Assembly: GCF_021155765.1 (NCBI RefSeq)
Contig: NC_060112.1
Coordinates: 2,480,001 to 2,544,000 of the forward strand
Direction: 5' to 3'
Length of the DNA stretch: 64,000 nucleotides
Source of the DNA: Diprion similis
Lineage: Eukaryota > Arthropoda > Insecta > Hymenoptera > Diprionidae
Made by a program: the position numbers and the translations under genes
Shown: piece by piece, positions 1 through 12,705 of the stretch
Layout of the letters: every line of letters begins with the position of its first letter
How positions within the stretch are numbered: position 1 is the stretch's first letter
The notes under the pieces: generated by a model
The model's database searches: none
The model's input: the letters and a program-made list of their open reading frames with translations, nothing else
What the model was told of the DNA's origin: nothing

Positions 1-384
1 TGTGTACATATACAGAGGTGTGCAGGCACGCAGAAAAAATGAAAAACCAACTAAAAATTAACAGTCTGTAACAGATGTGCCTAGTTGTTGGTATAGAATA
101 ATAAAAAAATACGTATAACCCCCTGACGTGTCTCGTACCACGTGGCGTTACGATGAGGTCACGCGACAATTATCACGATCGATAGTGTTTGTTTCGTGAA
201 AACTGTAAGTAGGCAATCTTCGCGTTCGATTGGGTTTACTTAACAAGGCGCGCCTGAAAAACAACATTGGAAGACATGTTGAAATTTGCGTCGATATTGA
301 ACTACTGCACGCTCAAGACTAATGGCCCTAATGTCGACATGACATTACTCTCCTCAGAATTATTTACCGAATGCATAATATCCT

Positions 385-404
385 CCGATAAGGGATCTTA
401 TCGG
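385..404. promoter_or_regulatory. Palindromic double GATA site
   Basis: CCGATAAG and CTTATCGG form a perfect inverted repeat around a 4-base GGAT spacer. Each arm is a good GATA-factor core (GATAAG). Function is inferred only from sequence. Confidence 0.3.
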
Positions 405-1982
405 TGATCTTTGGTCACGTTACCAAAAAACCCGTACATGACGTTCACGCACCTCGCGTGCGTCCCTGGGCTGTCAAATTTGACTTGAACGACAGTCCGA
501 CAATCCAAGCTCAGTTGTCAAACCGGTGAAATTGACGAACAGGATAATGGCGGGGGAATTATCGCAGGTGACTAACGTGCGGTTTTAATCGAGCCTTCTG
601 TTTCCTGAATCAGCGGTATCTCGTAACGATGTAAATTCGACTGTGGTCGATGCAAGCGTGCATCGGCACCCGGTGACGGTTATCAGCATGTTTGCGCAGC
701 CACGGGGCGGGGCAACGAAAGTCTTGCGAAATATTCGTACCACTGGATTTAGTTACTAAACGAATCGCTAAGAGCGCCACTAACCATGACATGCGGAGCA
801 GTCTGCAGGCTAATGATTGCTAATGATAGTCGTTTGTTATCGGCGCGAAATACAAATTTTTTCAAAGTTACGAATCAGTTTTATGCTATTGTAACACAAA
901 TGTAACACACAAAAGAGTGATGAATAATTCTTGATAAAAGTATCGAAATTTTCAATCGTATTGCGATATTTACCCTCCACCCCTTTGACTTCGCAGAGTA
1001 AATTTTCCATGTTGGAACAAGATTTGAATTGAGTTTCAAAAAATCGCAGTGTTCTACATATGCGTGTATGCGGATGAATTCTCTCTTCTCTTACCAATTA
1101 TTTCAATTAACAGTATTTTGTCGTACATTTTTTTAATCATTTCTTCTCATTAGTATATTATATGCCGGTGCAAACTCACAATTATTTGATTATTCATTGA
1201 TGCTAAACTTTACATATTTCATAAACGATACTGAAATGAGACGTACTAATATAGATGAAATATTTCCAGAATTAATGGAAGCCTACTGTCGAAGGAAGAC
1301 AAACAAGTCATGTGAGTCTACCGGATAAAAAAAAAAAGTTTCAAACGTTTCGTTTCGAGGAAACAACCTTGAATAACATGCAAACACCACATATGTATGT
1401 AGTATGTATAGGTAGATACAATGTTTGTTTAATGGCACTAACAGATGATCCAATAAATTTTGCTGAATAAAATTCAAATATACAACACTGTATAATTAAC
1501 TTACAATAACAATTTTCAATACGAATCAAGAAGATACGCTCATATTGATGTCCGTTCAAAAGCTGCTACTACTACTAATTACAATATTAGTTAATGCATC
1601 AAAAATTTATTAATATGCAAATTACTGCATTGTTAATTCATTCATACAATACACCATAAAAACCAGCGTAAGAGTAAAACATTTACTATATTATTTGAAT
1701 GGGGAGGGGTATAAGATTCTCTATTGTAAGATGAGACTTCTTCATTTCGCTCGATACATGTGAAACAGAAGAAATCATGTATTGGAAAGTATAATGCCAT
1801 ACAAGAATAATCATAACATTATAATGGAATAATTCACGAAACGTGAAATGCATTTCGAGACACTTGGCCTTCATAGTTTTTTTTATGAATATATTTTTTT
1901 CTTTCTTTCACTTTTTATCTTTCCTCCTATATATCCTATTATTTATACTCTTTATATATACATACATGCATGCACATATAAA

Positions 1983-2826
1983 GGGCGTTCCACGCCAACT
2001 CAACCAACGTCGGACCCTCACCGTTTCTGATTTTGTTCAAACATTTTTATGCCATTGTACCAACTCCAAAACAGTACTCTGAATTTTGTCGATTTTTTTG
2101 AGTGAATTTGTTCGACTTATGCTTTTCAAAACCAATATGTGCTTGGCTGTAATTTAAAAATCTTATGAAATTCTCAATAATCTTGTGTCAGATATTAAAA
2201 TTTTTAAGCCAAGACCCAAAGTAGACCAGCACTCCCTTCTTATTTTTAACAACTTTTTTTCGGTAGGAAGATTAGAAAAAACCTACATGGAACAGTCAGT
2301 TTTCTATGGGCGGTTACTCAAACATTTGCATACGTAATACCGGATATTTGAGAATTGTTTCAGATTTTTTCAAACTGATTAATTATTAACAATTTTATCA
2401 TCTCGACAAAACACTCTTTTGTAAAAATCTGGAGTAATTCTTAAAAATCTTCGGTTATGTATTAAAATGTTTGAGCAGCAGCCCACAAAAGACTCACAAT
2501 TGCTTTAGCATTTTTTTCAATTCTGTTTTTCTCTAAAAAATTCAAAAAAGAGTAGAAGCAAATGCTGTCCCACTCTGGGTCTAGGCTTAAAAATTTAAAT
2601 ATCTGACACAAGATTTTTGAGAAATTTTTCAGATTTTTAAATTATACCAAAAACATGTTGGTATTCAGAAATCATAAGTCAAACAAATATTGAAGGAAAA
2701 ATTAAAAAACAAACTTAAGACTACTATTTTGGAGTTGAGACGATTACATAAATTTTTTTTGAATAAAATGAAAAATGATGAGGTTGCGACATTGGTTGAG
2801 TTGGTGTGGAATAGAAATGCAACTAA
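1983..2826. repeat. Imperfect fold-back (long inverted repeat) element
   Basis: The stretch at about 1983-2240, reverse-complemented, resembles about 2560-2826 over some 260 bases with substitutions and small gaps. Shared blocks include CACAAGATT, GGCTTAAAAATT, TTTTGGAGTTG and the outer TTGGTTGAGTTGG. A third, weaker copy in the direct orientation of the left arm lies at about 2432-2500 (ATTAAAATGTTTGAGC against ATTAAAATTTTTAAGC). The structure looks like a decayed fold-back or terminal-inverted-repeat transposon. I found no transposase and no clear target duplication, so the family is unassigned. Confidence 0.55.
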
Positions 2827-5800
2827 GCTAAAAATAATCAACGCTTCGATTAATCAAATCCAAAATAATAATCGAACACGACGCAATTGATCGGTAAAAA
2901 TTCATAGATTATTTTGTATTTTTTTGAAACGGTGCATATGAAACCAAATTTTCGTAAATTTGACAATTTATAGATTCATTCAAAATATTTTTTCAATTTC
3001 AGGTGAAAATATTCATTTATCTTTCACCTATTTTATGAAATATGTACTTAGTAAGTAAGACAATGATAATAACTAATACTTTAATCACATAAATTGATAT
3101 TGTATTGCATCGTTCATGGGAGTAAAAAATCAAAAACCGATTGTGAGGAAAAATAATGGAGTCGGTCGATTAATCGAGTTTGAAAAATAATCGATTATAC
3201 TCGATTAACCGGGAAAAATAATCGATTATTTTTCGTCATTCTTAGCGTGGAATGGTCCACATATACCCATATCTATTGTATCTATTTTTTTCTACTTCTT
3301 TCCTCATCATCTTTTTAGTAAACATATCAGTTGATAGCTAAGAAAATTTACAAATTGTAACAAATATATAAAGATATTATATATTACATATATACGTCAT
3401 ATAATATGAATATAAGATGCATCATAATTTATACATTATTAAATGATGAATTTGGTAACAAGTAAATAAGTAAATCTACATGATTGGAGTCATTTTTTTA
3501 CATTTTTTTATGAATATCTCGAAATTCGTTTACATTTTTTAAACTCATCCCAATAAATGTCTGTCTCTACAATTCTGTATTGCGTATTTTTCTTTTCACT
3601 AGCTTTGTCCATACGGTTTAGAAATGTTTGCATAAATAATTGGCACCAACGTCTCAGAAATCATTCTGTGAACAATTTTATTTAATGTACTATTTAGCCG
3701 TTCGCAAACCAGTTTCCACTCCATTGACACAGTTATTTCAAGAACACATACAACACAATTCGAGACATAGTTAATACCTTGATCGACCTTTGTATACACA
3801 CTGGTACATAGGTATGTGTGCTTTGTTTTCGCAATATTTTCATTTGTCTGGAGTTTACAGAGTCTGTAGACAAATAGTATGTGTGTGATAAATTTCAGCT
3901 GACGATAAAAACATGACTAACGTCAGATTGATCAAGAAAAATCAATATCCATAACGACAATGGAGAATGGTATTTATTGATAAACATAAAAGAGAAAAAT
4001 GAAAAACATTAACTTAAATCATAACGACAGTGAAGAAATCAATTTCTATATATTAATCTGTCTGTACACAAGTCTGTGCTCCATTCATATTATTTTATAT
4101 CCCCCTAAAAACCTAATTTTATCCTTTGTGCCCTTTATTTATTGATTAAATCATTTATTTATTTGTTAGTTGATTTACGTGTATTTTCTTTAAATTTTTT
4201 TAATCCCCTCAATAACAAAATCCTTTTACTGAACCGGAACGCAAATCCCCTAACAATTATCACACAATTCATACATATACATATACTTTTTTGTTTTTAT
4301 TCTTTCAAACAAGACGTGCTAAGATTTAGTAACACTGACGCCAAAAGCCTTTGTCAGTTACATTCGGTAAATTGAATTACTCAAATTTTACACACGATGA
4401 CCACAAAATCTATTTGAAAATACTCTCTGAAGTGCATCCCCCTGTAAATCCAAGAGTGCACAAAAGACTTGGATGATTCGATGTAATTGAAATTTAATGT
4501 ATCGGATACATACAAGCATTTCCATATTGTATGCATGTAAACCTGATTCAATAAACCGAAAAATAAGATAAATTTTACCTGGCTAAAAATCAAGTTTTTA
4601 TTTTACCAAACCTGATAAACACTGTTTGTTTTTGTAATTCCGCACAATCAAATTACGCATGCGGTTGGCTCTAAATACAGCTTTATGCACCAAACAAAAA
4701 CCGAATATCTTCTCTAACATTTCCGGGATTGCTAGGTTTCGTCAACTTGTGGTCACCATTCGATTAACAATACCGCGAAGCACGACCTTTTTGTATGCGC
4801 GCGATTAACACGCTTAAGCGTAAGACTTTTTAAGATGCGAATTAATTAAAGTAAGCCGTCAACGATTTAGAAGAATTATTCTACAAGTTGATGAAAATTG
4901 TCGGTTTCAATGTTCTATATAACTAGGTAGAACACACTCACACGATACCACTGTAAAATGCTTCACATAGGTACATTATCAATCAATCGACTAATGCTAA
5001 ACTTGTGTCAGTCACATTTCTGTTCTTCTACTTCGTTCCCATAACAAGTATTATCGTAAACGTTGATCACATAATATAAATTGCATTGTCAGAACTGCGT
5101 CACAGTTTTATTTTCGATATATTACATCTCAGTAGATTGTTCGTCAAGCGAATCGTAAGTTGAACTTTAAAAGAAAAAAAAAAAAAAACGAATTTGAGAG
5201 ACTAGGTCGGACAAGGGCGTAACATCGCAAAAGTGAAATGCAATTTTCAAGATCCACGCAATCCGCTTCATTGACTAGAAATGCGTGTTGAATATACATC
5301 ATTTATTAGGTTCCTTGGAATGTGTCACTTTAAAATGAGCCAGCATTCAAGATCTTCGCAATCCTTTTCACCATAGAAATGAAAACACTAAGCACAATGA
5401 ATGTTTAGCAAATTTTGAAAATGTTTTTAGCAAACTTAAACTAAATTTATCCTTTTCTATTTTCCACAACGAGGAAGTCAATTACAGAAACACTTAATTT
5501 TTAATACCTTAGCTAGAATATGCAATAAAAACATGGAGAAAAAATCACACAAATAACAATAACGAAAAACAATTATAAATCATAATTAGGACATTGTTAG
5601 CAATCCATGTCAACAAGTGTTCCTTTTTAAAAACATTAGGCAATTTGACTCTCCTTTTATCCTATAACAGCGCATTCCATGAATATATGTAAAATGTTCG
5701 TTTTTTCCCGATTTTTATGAACTAGTTATACGAAGAATAAAAAAAACATCACGAAGTCAAGCTATGTCAATATTTCAATATCCCCTTATCTCTACTGATA

Positions 5801-6514
5801 TCTCAGCTTTGATTCCGAGAAATTCGCAACTTTACATACCGAGTATTTATCTATTATCACGACAAAGGTTATTTTCATCATTTTTGAGCCCTGAAATAAA
5901 AATCACTTGAAAAGAATAATAGAAAAATCTAATCTAGAAATTTTCGCGTTATGCCCTCGTTTGAACCAGTGTCTCAATTTATAATTGATAATACGTCTAT
6001 GTATATTAGGTACTTAAATATTAATAACTACAATCATTCGTCAGTGCAACGACTGTTTGTTGTCAATTTTATCCAGGTATATTCAGAGTAAGTGGCATGA
6101 CATACTTTTCGTCGTATAAGTACAGTTTTCTTCTTTTCTTTTCAATCCTTTTTTTTCTTCTCTCGTTAGTAATATCAATTTTTCTCCAATTCATATATAT
6201 ATATTCGTTGTCATCACTCAAAACTTGTATGATTATTATTATATACACACACAATTATCGGATTACTTGAAAACAGAGTAAAAAAAAAATTTTTTTTAAC
6301 CATATCCCTTACATTGATTTTGTGACCCACCTAAAGTCAAGTCAAGTCAAGATCTACACCTCCCAAGATTACTAAGTTCAAAAATCTTGGAAACTTTAAG
6401 TTGCCAAGAAGAATGAAAGACTATAATAGTTTTTTCTTTTTAATTCACCCGCATAACGTTCGAGGGATAAATTCAACAATCGCTTTGGGTTGAGAAAATT
6501 TTTGATTTACAAAT

Positions 6515-9500
6515 TCAGGCTGGCGCGTCTTCTGGTACACCTTCTTCCTGTTCAAGACGCGACGAACCACACACGCGACACTTGCAACACACTATACAAG
6601 GTGCGGCCAACAACAGCAATGGCGATGCTACGAGTAACAGAAGACCAAATCCGGCAAATATTCCAATCACTTGAGTCCGATGCCAAATAACAGAGGCACG
6701 TGAATGACCGAGTTTATTTTTACACGGTCCTTTGTCGTAATGGCGCAAAAGGAAGTCGTCCTGCAACATTGATATGAAATATATTTTATCGAAATATCAT
6801 ATTTTCTTTGTTTTTTTATTTATATTAGACGGAATTTTGCCCACTCACAAGTAAAAAAAAAAAAAAATTGTTTAAAAATAAAGAAAAACAATATATAAAA
6901 CCGATTCCTGGTTTAATTTTCGTCTGTAACAAAACATATTCTTCTTTTATCCCTAGGTAATCCAATTTGAATTATTGCGGTTGTCAGCAACGCAGCTGAG
7001 TTGTAAGCCTGTGCTTGAGAAGCCTTATTTATTTGAGATTTAAAATATAATCTCAAAGGCGAAGTATGACCTAGATAATTCGTGACGAATTTTGCTATTC
7101 GCAAAATGACAAATAAACAAGTCTAGCGTGTGTCATTTTATCATAATTATGTATCAACCTGCTTCGAGCGATGAGAAAATATAGACTCACATCCAACGAG
7201 GCTAAGCAGTACCAACAGAATACGTGCTTGCATCGTTTGCACATCATCTGGGCACATCCCTCGTCTTTTTCGATAGGTACGGAACACATTGGGCAGCATT
7301 TTATACGCTCGTTGTCTATTGGTATTCCAGGCGGCACTTCGGGACAAGGTCCGTTGTGCCATGGCTCACGACAGAGCGAACAAAAGTCGGTCGAACAGCT
7401 GGGACAGTGAACGGGACCCAGTAGAACTGCGCCGCCATCTTCGTTACCAATAGAACACACTGTTTCGCACCCTGGACTTGGGCACCAGGCTCGCCCCTTG
7501 TCCACGGAAACATCTGCAAGATTTATAGACCGCGTTAGTATCAAGCTTGACGAAAGATAGCGAGCAGATTTCGAAATTTTATTGTTGTACTATATTTTTA
7601 CCCCTGTTAAGTCGAAACCTATGATGCTTTTCCAACAGCTCAGGCGTTACTAGATCTTTGATCTCCGATAGCGAGAGAATTCCTCCACGTTCACATTGTG
7701 CGTCTGGACAACTTATTTCGTAAGCACCTTCGTTAATCTCGAATTCGGCGTATGACTGCATGCACTGTAGGTGAAAAAAGGAATATTGTTATCTATTTCA
7801 GGAAACTTACTGTACGTGGTTTACGAATATTCTAAAATTACTTTAATCCAACAGTGTCCTCTATCAGATTTCCTGTCTATTTGGGTATTTCACAATACTG
7901 AGAGAATCTTTCTGGAAAGAGGATAATTGATTTGAGGTGAATTAAGATTCTCTAAATAGATTCTCCCTGATTCTGAATAGAATCGTCAGAACTGGCTCTT
8001 ACCAATTTTAAGAAACAATAATTATAAAACTGTCATGCAGTGGTTTTCGTTATTGCTATTCAAGTAAGAAATTCAAACAAATTATGGAGAACTAAATAAA
8101 TTCAGAATCATATACATCAGAACTGAGCAATTGCGACCAGTGTTGTGAAGTATCTAGAGACAAGTACTTTATTTTTGTATGTAGGTACTTTACTCAGCAA
8201 GTACCTTGTACCTGACATGTATATTTTAAGAGTATCTGTACCCATTTATAGGTACCCGTAAGGTACTTGAATTGCATAGAAATTTTGCAATAGAGCATTC
8301 GTTCAGCGTCAAAAGATAGATATTAACTCCAACGAGAAAAAAAGTTATTTGATGACATGTTCAAACGTCTACTTTTCTTAAATATTTCAATTTGATAACT
8401 AATAATTTGTATAAGCCATGTAAATGCAGTACTATATAAGTGTACAATTTCTTCACGTCACTCTTACTCAGGGATAGAACAAAAAAGCAGCTTTAGCTCA
8501 AAACTGCAGGAAAAGAGGGAGAACTCAGGTTTTTCAGTAAAATACGTTTTGTGAAATGTAAAATTTACTCTAAAAACAATGAAGACAACTGTGCGCTGAC
8601 TAAAATTCGCTACATTTGTAATAAAAAATACAGTTGATATGGGTATTTTTTTTTTCCTATGGTTTAGAATAAAATCTGCTCTTTTGTCCTACACGTGTAC
8701 TCAAAGTAAATAATAAAGTAACTAATTACGTGTATATAGGAACATTTTGAGTATCTGTATCTGTACCTAGGTATTAGTCTTAAAATATATTTTACAACAC
8801 TGATTGAGACTCAATTTCAATTTTTCAATTGAAATACATCAGCAGAAAATAATTTCATTAGAGCCCCGGTTTAGCTGAAGTAACGTGTTATTGACTTTAG
8901 CTTTATAATCATGAGTAAGCAAGAGAAGTATAAAAAAAAAAAAAAAAAAAAAAGAGAAGGAAACATATTCAATTCCTTGAACGAAAATAGGTTTCTAATT
9001 ATCATAATGAATTATTTCACAGAATTGAATTTATGAATTAATTTACAATTCTAAGAAAACTGCTGCTTATTTATTTATCACCCTGAATAAATTTCACATG
9101 TTTCTCTCAACTTCAAGACATAATCATATGCACTCTCTTTCCATGACTTTAAAAATTGTGTAAGATTGTCTGTTTTTGATCATTAAGAGTAAATTTTTAG
9201 GATTTGTTCACTGAATTTTTGGCCACATTGTACCTGATATGTAATAAGGGTATAAACCGTTGATATAAAATAAATGAATAAATAAATAAATATAAAATTG
9301 ATAAAAAAAAAATCTGCAAAAACATTTCCAGATCTACTTTACATTGTATATTCTTAAGCAACATTATTGCAAAGTGAATATTTATAGTGAATAAACAAGT
9401 AGGCTCTATTCCTAGAGAATTTCATAAGTATTGATAAAAAAAACATACAAAATTAATAGATCAAATGACAAACTCACATCCTTGCAGTAGGAACAGCCGC

Positions 9501-10110
9501 AGCTTTCGATCCTAGTCGTATCCGTTGTTGGAACATCGACGAGACACAGCTTACAGCGGAGTTTTCCAGCTGCGATAGACTGGGATGAGGCAGGAACGAA
9601 GTTGCCAGCGGCAAGGCTATACCGTGAACTCGAAGCGAGGGAAAGCAGGCTGGAGCACCGCGAGCAAACTCTACTGCGGTTTACAGGACGGCCTTCGAGA
9701 GCGAGAGTACTGAGACCGACGGTGGTTTCACACTTGCGTAAAACTCCGGGACCGAGATTTACCCAACTACCTTTGGCCTCGAGGCTTGCGCAGCTTTCGG
9801 GTCTGAGCAGAGGCGTGTTTGCGCCGCCAGGAAGAAGTGGCTTTTCGACGGGAGCTAGACTCAGGGAACTCGACTCTTTGCCAAGGAGGGCGAGCCTGAT
9901 ACCAGAGAACTTGTCTGACTTGTCAACCTTCTTTTGATCGGGAACATTTTTCAGTGGAGTTATCGACGTCACAGAACTTGTCGCAGCTCCCATCTCTATC
10001 TGAGGAGCTCGTCGTACGACGAGTGATCTAAGACTAGGCATTTCAATTTCTACAAGACCTTCAACCTCGGCGATGCCGTGAGTTTTTCGTTTTCTGATTC
10101 CATAAGCCAC
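6515..10110 (-). CDS. RNF144: RBR-type E3 ubiquitin ligase, RNF144-like
   Basis: Coding exons in transcript order are 9478-10110, 7602-7764, 7191-7513 and 6515-6760, giving 454 aa. The protein has the RING1-IBR-RING2 order of RBR ligases. RING1 starts at CKLCLVDVP, about residue 187; the IBR holds the WCPSPGC and CSLC cysteine pairs; RING2 (Rcat) contains EKDEGCAQMMCKRCKHVFC, whose first cysteine is the expected catalytic thioester residue. A hydrophobic helix (GIFAGFGLLLLVASPLLLL) near the C terminus is the membrane anchor typical of RNF144A/B. RBR enzymes take ubiquitin from an E2 onto that cysteine and pass it to a substrate. The roughly 185-residue Ser/Leu-rich N-terminal extension is absent from vertebrate RNF144. 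The start is the most upstream Met of that open frame; an upstream coding exon is possible. Intron 1 carries a hAT-like MITE. I cannot tell the A paralogue from B. Confidence 0.9.
8130..8810. mobile_element. hAT-like non-autonomous MITE
   Basis: A 665-bp element (8138-8802) begins CAGTGTTGTGAA and ends with the near reverse complement TTTTACAACACTG. The 8 bases on the left (ATTGCGAC, 8130-8137) and right (ATTGAGAC, 8803-8810) match at 7 of 8, which fits an aged hAT 8-bp target duplication. CAGTG-type ends are usual for hAT elements. The interior is AT-rich with repeated GTACC/GGTAC subterminal motifs and no coding potential. It sits in the first coding intron of the RNF144-like gene. Confidence 0.7.
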
Positions 10111-12705
10111 AATTCAAAGTTTCCGGCTCCTTATTTGTCAAGGTTAAATGAAAAAGCTCCCGTTTCCTTTCCAGTGGACAATTCTTGGCCCGTCGAAGAC
10201 GACACGTGAACTTTCAGGTGGCAAATATCTGACCCCAACGCGTAGTCACGTCTCGTCTGTTTATCTCAAATCAACACACTCGGGTACGAATTTCTTGGAA
10301 GTATTTTTTTCTCGCTGGATTCAGGTGGTTTTGTCCTTCTCTTTGGTTATTTGTACAGCCTGCTACCGAAGTAAATAAGGTATCTTGATTTTTGTATAGC
10401 AGGAATAGTTATTTTTTCCAAACGGTAATCGGCAGTGATGGTTCAGATAAACAAGACTACTGTGGCTATTGTCACCTTTCTACGTATCTTCGACAATAAT
10501 AACAAAGCGATCATCTTTCAAATAGACGAAAAGATATTAACGGCCGTTTAAGGTTGTACGAAAAAAACATGGGTTGAAAAAATGAAGTGAAAAAAATTGA
10601 AATAATATTCTAGATCTAAAACTCTGGTTGAATAGAGGTAAATAAATGTATTCCAAATAATTTGACCCTCCTATTTTTCCTTTACGCACCTTCTCGCCAA
10701 AAATACACACGTAGAATGGATCGGTTTTAGTATCGGTTTAACTCCTCGACGGAACGATCGTGGCGACAACAACATATGCGCTTGGAATTTCGATCGCCAT
10801 TATTGGCAAAATATGCACGACGATCCATAAAAAGCAGCTAGTCGATCATAACAAGGCGAACGACGCTGTTTGTCGAGCACGGTCTCTGACGCTTTTTCCG
10901 GGCTCGGTTTTAACCAGGTAGTAGCAACAGCAGCAGCAGCAGCAGCATCGCCGCCGTCCGGAGGCAGAGCAATTCTTTTCGATAAACACGAGTCGAACGT
11001 AGTCCGATGCAGTCGAGAACTTTCACTATTCAGAAAAACAAACCGTCGACGAGAGACGGTGGCAGTTCGGAGGTCTAATTACTCTTTGAGACTTGATTAA
11101 CCGATTATTCAGGATCGGGTTTTTGGGCCTTTGGCTAAATCACGCCCGCAGCCAACCGAAATACTTCTTATCGCGACACTCGCATACTTCCGTTTCACAG
11201 CGATCATCACACACACTGCATTGCACGCATGTACACATCAATTCGCCTCGGATTCAACGGCAGACTTTCCCTCCCCGCATTTGACGGAATCGTTACGTTA
11301 CGTCCAGCTCTCAGATTCGACAACTCCTCAGGGTTGTTTGTTTTGACGTAACGTGTGCTTCTAGGGACGCAACCTCGCCCGACCAGCTAAGTATTCATGC
11401 AAAAGTATCTACGCGTAGTGCTGCCTCTGCAAGGCGCTGATTGAAATCGCGGATGAATAATAAATCTCATCACTTTTCCAACCGATGAACTTGAACCTGT
11501 GTAGACGAACGTCGAGTTTCGAAGTCTACGGTCGCTTATATCTCTCCTTTCTTGTTTTTTTCGCGCCGCCCGTCTTGGCCGCTCCTCAAGATCGGCGCTC
11601 GCGTCGCTATGGAGATAAACCACGTGACGACCCACGTGGTCCTAGGGAATTTTCGACTTCTATCTGTCAAATGGATTATTGCACAATGCTGCACACTTTC
11701 AATCGCACCTGTTGGCCCTGTTTTTGCGATTCACTTCAATACCCGATTGTCTCAGGCAAGCCGACAGATCGTAGCAGCCTTTCGAGAAAGTGATTATCGC
11801 TCTCAGCGCGTTCAACACTTGCTATTCGGTCGAGTTGTTCCCCGTTTCAGAAGACTCCATTCTCTCCAAAGTTTATATTCAATGTCAAAGTGACAGTCCC
11901 TAGGAGGTCTTCCCACGGGTTAATTGCCTTATTTATCAAATTCACAGACGAGGACGAGTCGCTTGTTTATTTTTAGATTCAACATGGTTAGCTCTTATCT
12001 AGTGATTCAGACGTTATCTAGCCTCGCTATCGGATCGAATATCATAACTTGAGATCCCGTATCAACTGATAAGTTTCCTCGTAAGCTGAGGCTACAAAAA
12101 ACAAAAAAAAACGACGAATCAGAAAGGTAAGGAATAATTTTTTCACGTATTTATGACTAACTAATTCTTTATCCAGTCCAACAAACATAGCTACCCACAG
12201 GATTTTTTCCCTTATCTCCTAAACAAATGAGCAGAGATCTATATACCCCCAATTAACGATTCAAGTGATGTGTACAACATACTTTCTTATTTTTCAGGTG
12301 TAGCACCCAAGAGTATAATTACCCAGTTGACGTCATGCTGGATATAAGAAATCATAAACTTTTACAAAAAGAAACAATATTCATTGGGCAACGATGAACT
12401 GCATTTTGGAACAAACTTTTCAGAAGCTAAAATTGAGAAGATTACAGGGACAACTTTTAAAAATTGTAGGTTTAGAAAAAAAATCCATATTCTAATTACA
12501 CAAATATTTTTTATACACGAGTTCCATCACACACAATTTATCCATCTCACTTTTGAATACTCCAGATTCGTTTAAATAATTTTTTACAACCATTTTATTC
12601 TCTGCTGCTCCCGCAGTGAATTGCAAATGTACCGAGACACTGACTTTTCATCTTTGTTACAGCCTTGATAAAGGCTGATAAATAGAAAATAGGAAATACG
12701 CATTA
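10111..12705. promoter_or_regulatory. Divergent intergenic region between RNF144-like and the 745-aa gene
   Basis: This is a CpG-richer stretch between two divergent starts. It holds a short CAG run (about 10928-10947), a paired E-box at 11619-11640 and several short GC-rich open frames without similarity. It likely includes promoters and non-coding 5' exons of both genes. A good 3' splice site (TTTTTCAG at about 12290-12297) suggests that the exon carrying the plus-strand start codon begins near 12298. No gene is supported here. Confidence 0.5.
11619..11640. promoter_or_regulatory. Inverted pair of canonical E-boxes
   Basis: ACCACGTG and CACGTGGT form a perfect inverted repeat around a 6-base spacer. 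Each contains CACGTG, the core for bHLH factors of the Myc/Max, USF, MITF or CLOCK type. It lies between two divergent genes in CpG-rich DNA. Binding is inferred. Confidence 0.4.

Larger units (their letters stand above)
1..6514. other. Gene-poor AT-rich region
   Basis: I see no open reading frame with recognisable family similarity here; the longest open stretches are under 90 codons and low in complexity. The first 600 bases are richer in CpG and hold an E-box (CACGTG near 140) and a GATA palindrome at 385-404, so they may be the edge of a promoter of a gene outside the window. A fold-back repeat lies at about 1983-2826, and AATCGATTA-type motifs cluster at 3150-3230. The rest is A/T runs. 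The 3' UTR of the minus-strand RNF144 gene probably occupies the last few hundred bases. Confidence 0.6.

Noticed and set aside
2690-2890. 66-codon plus-strand open frame
   Set aside because: It lies in the right arm of the fold-back repeat, is Lys/Asn-rich by composition, and matches no family I know.
10870-11100. Open frame with an alanine run near the CAG repeat
   Set aside because: It starts at a non-ATG codon, its alanine run comes from the CAG repeat, and it has no similarity; probably 5' UTR or promoter DNA.
11485-11893. Two overlapping plus-strand frames of 102 and 113 codons
   Set aside because: Both arise from CpG-rich promoter DNA, overlap each other, and show no recognisable domain.
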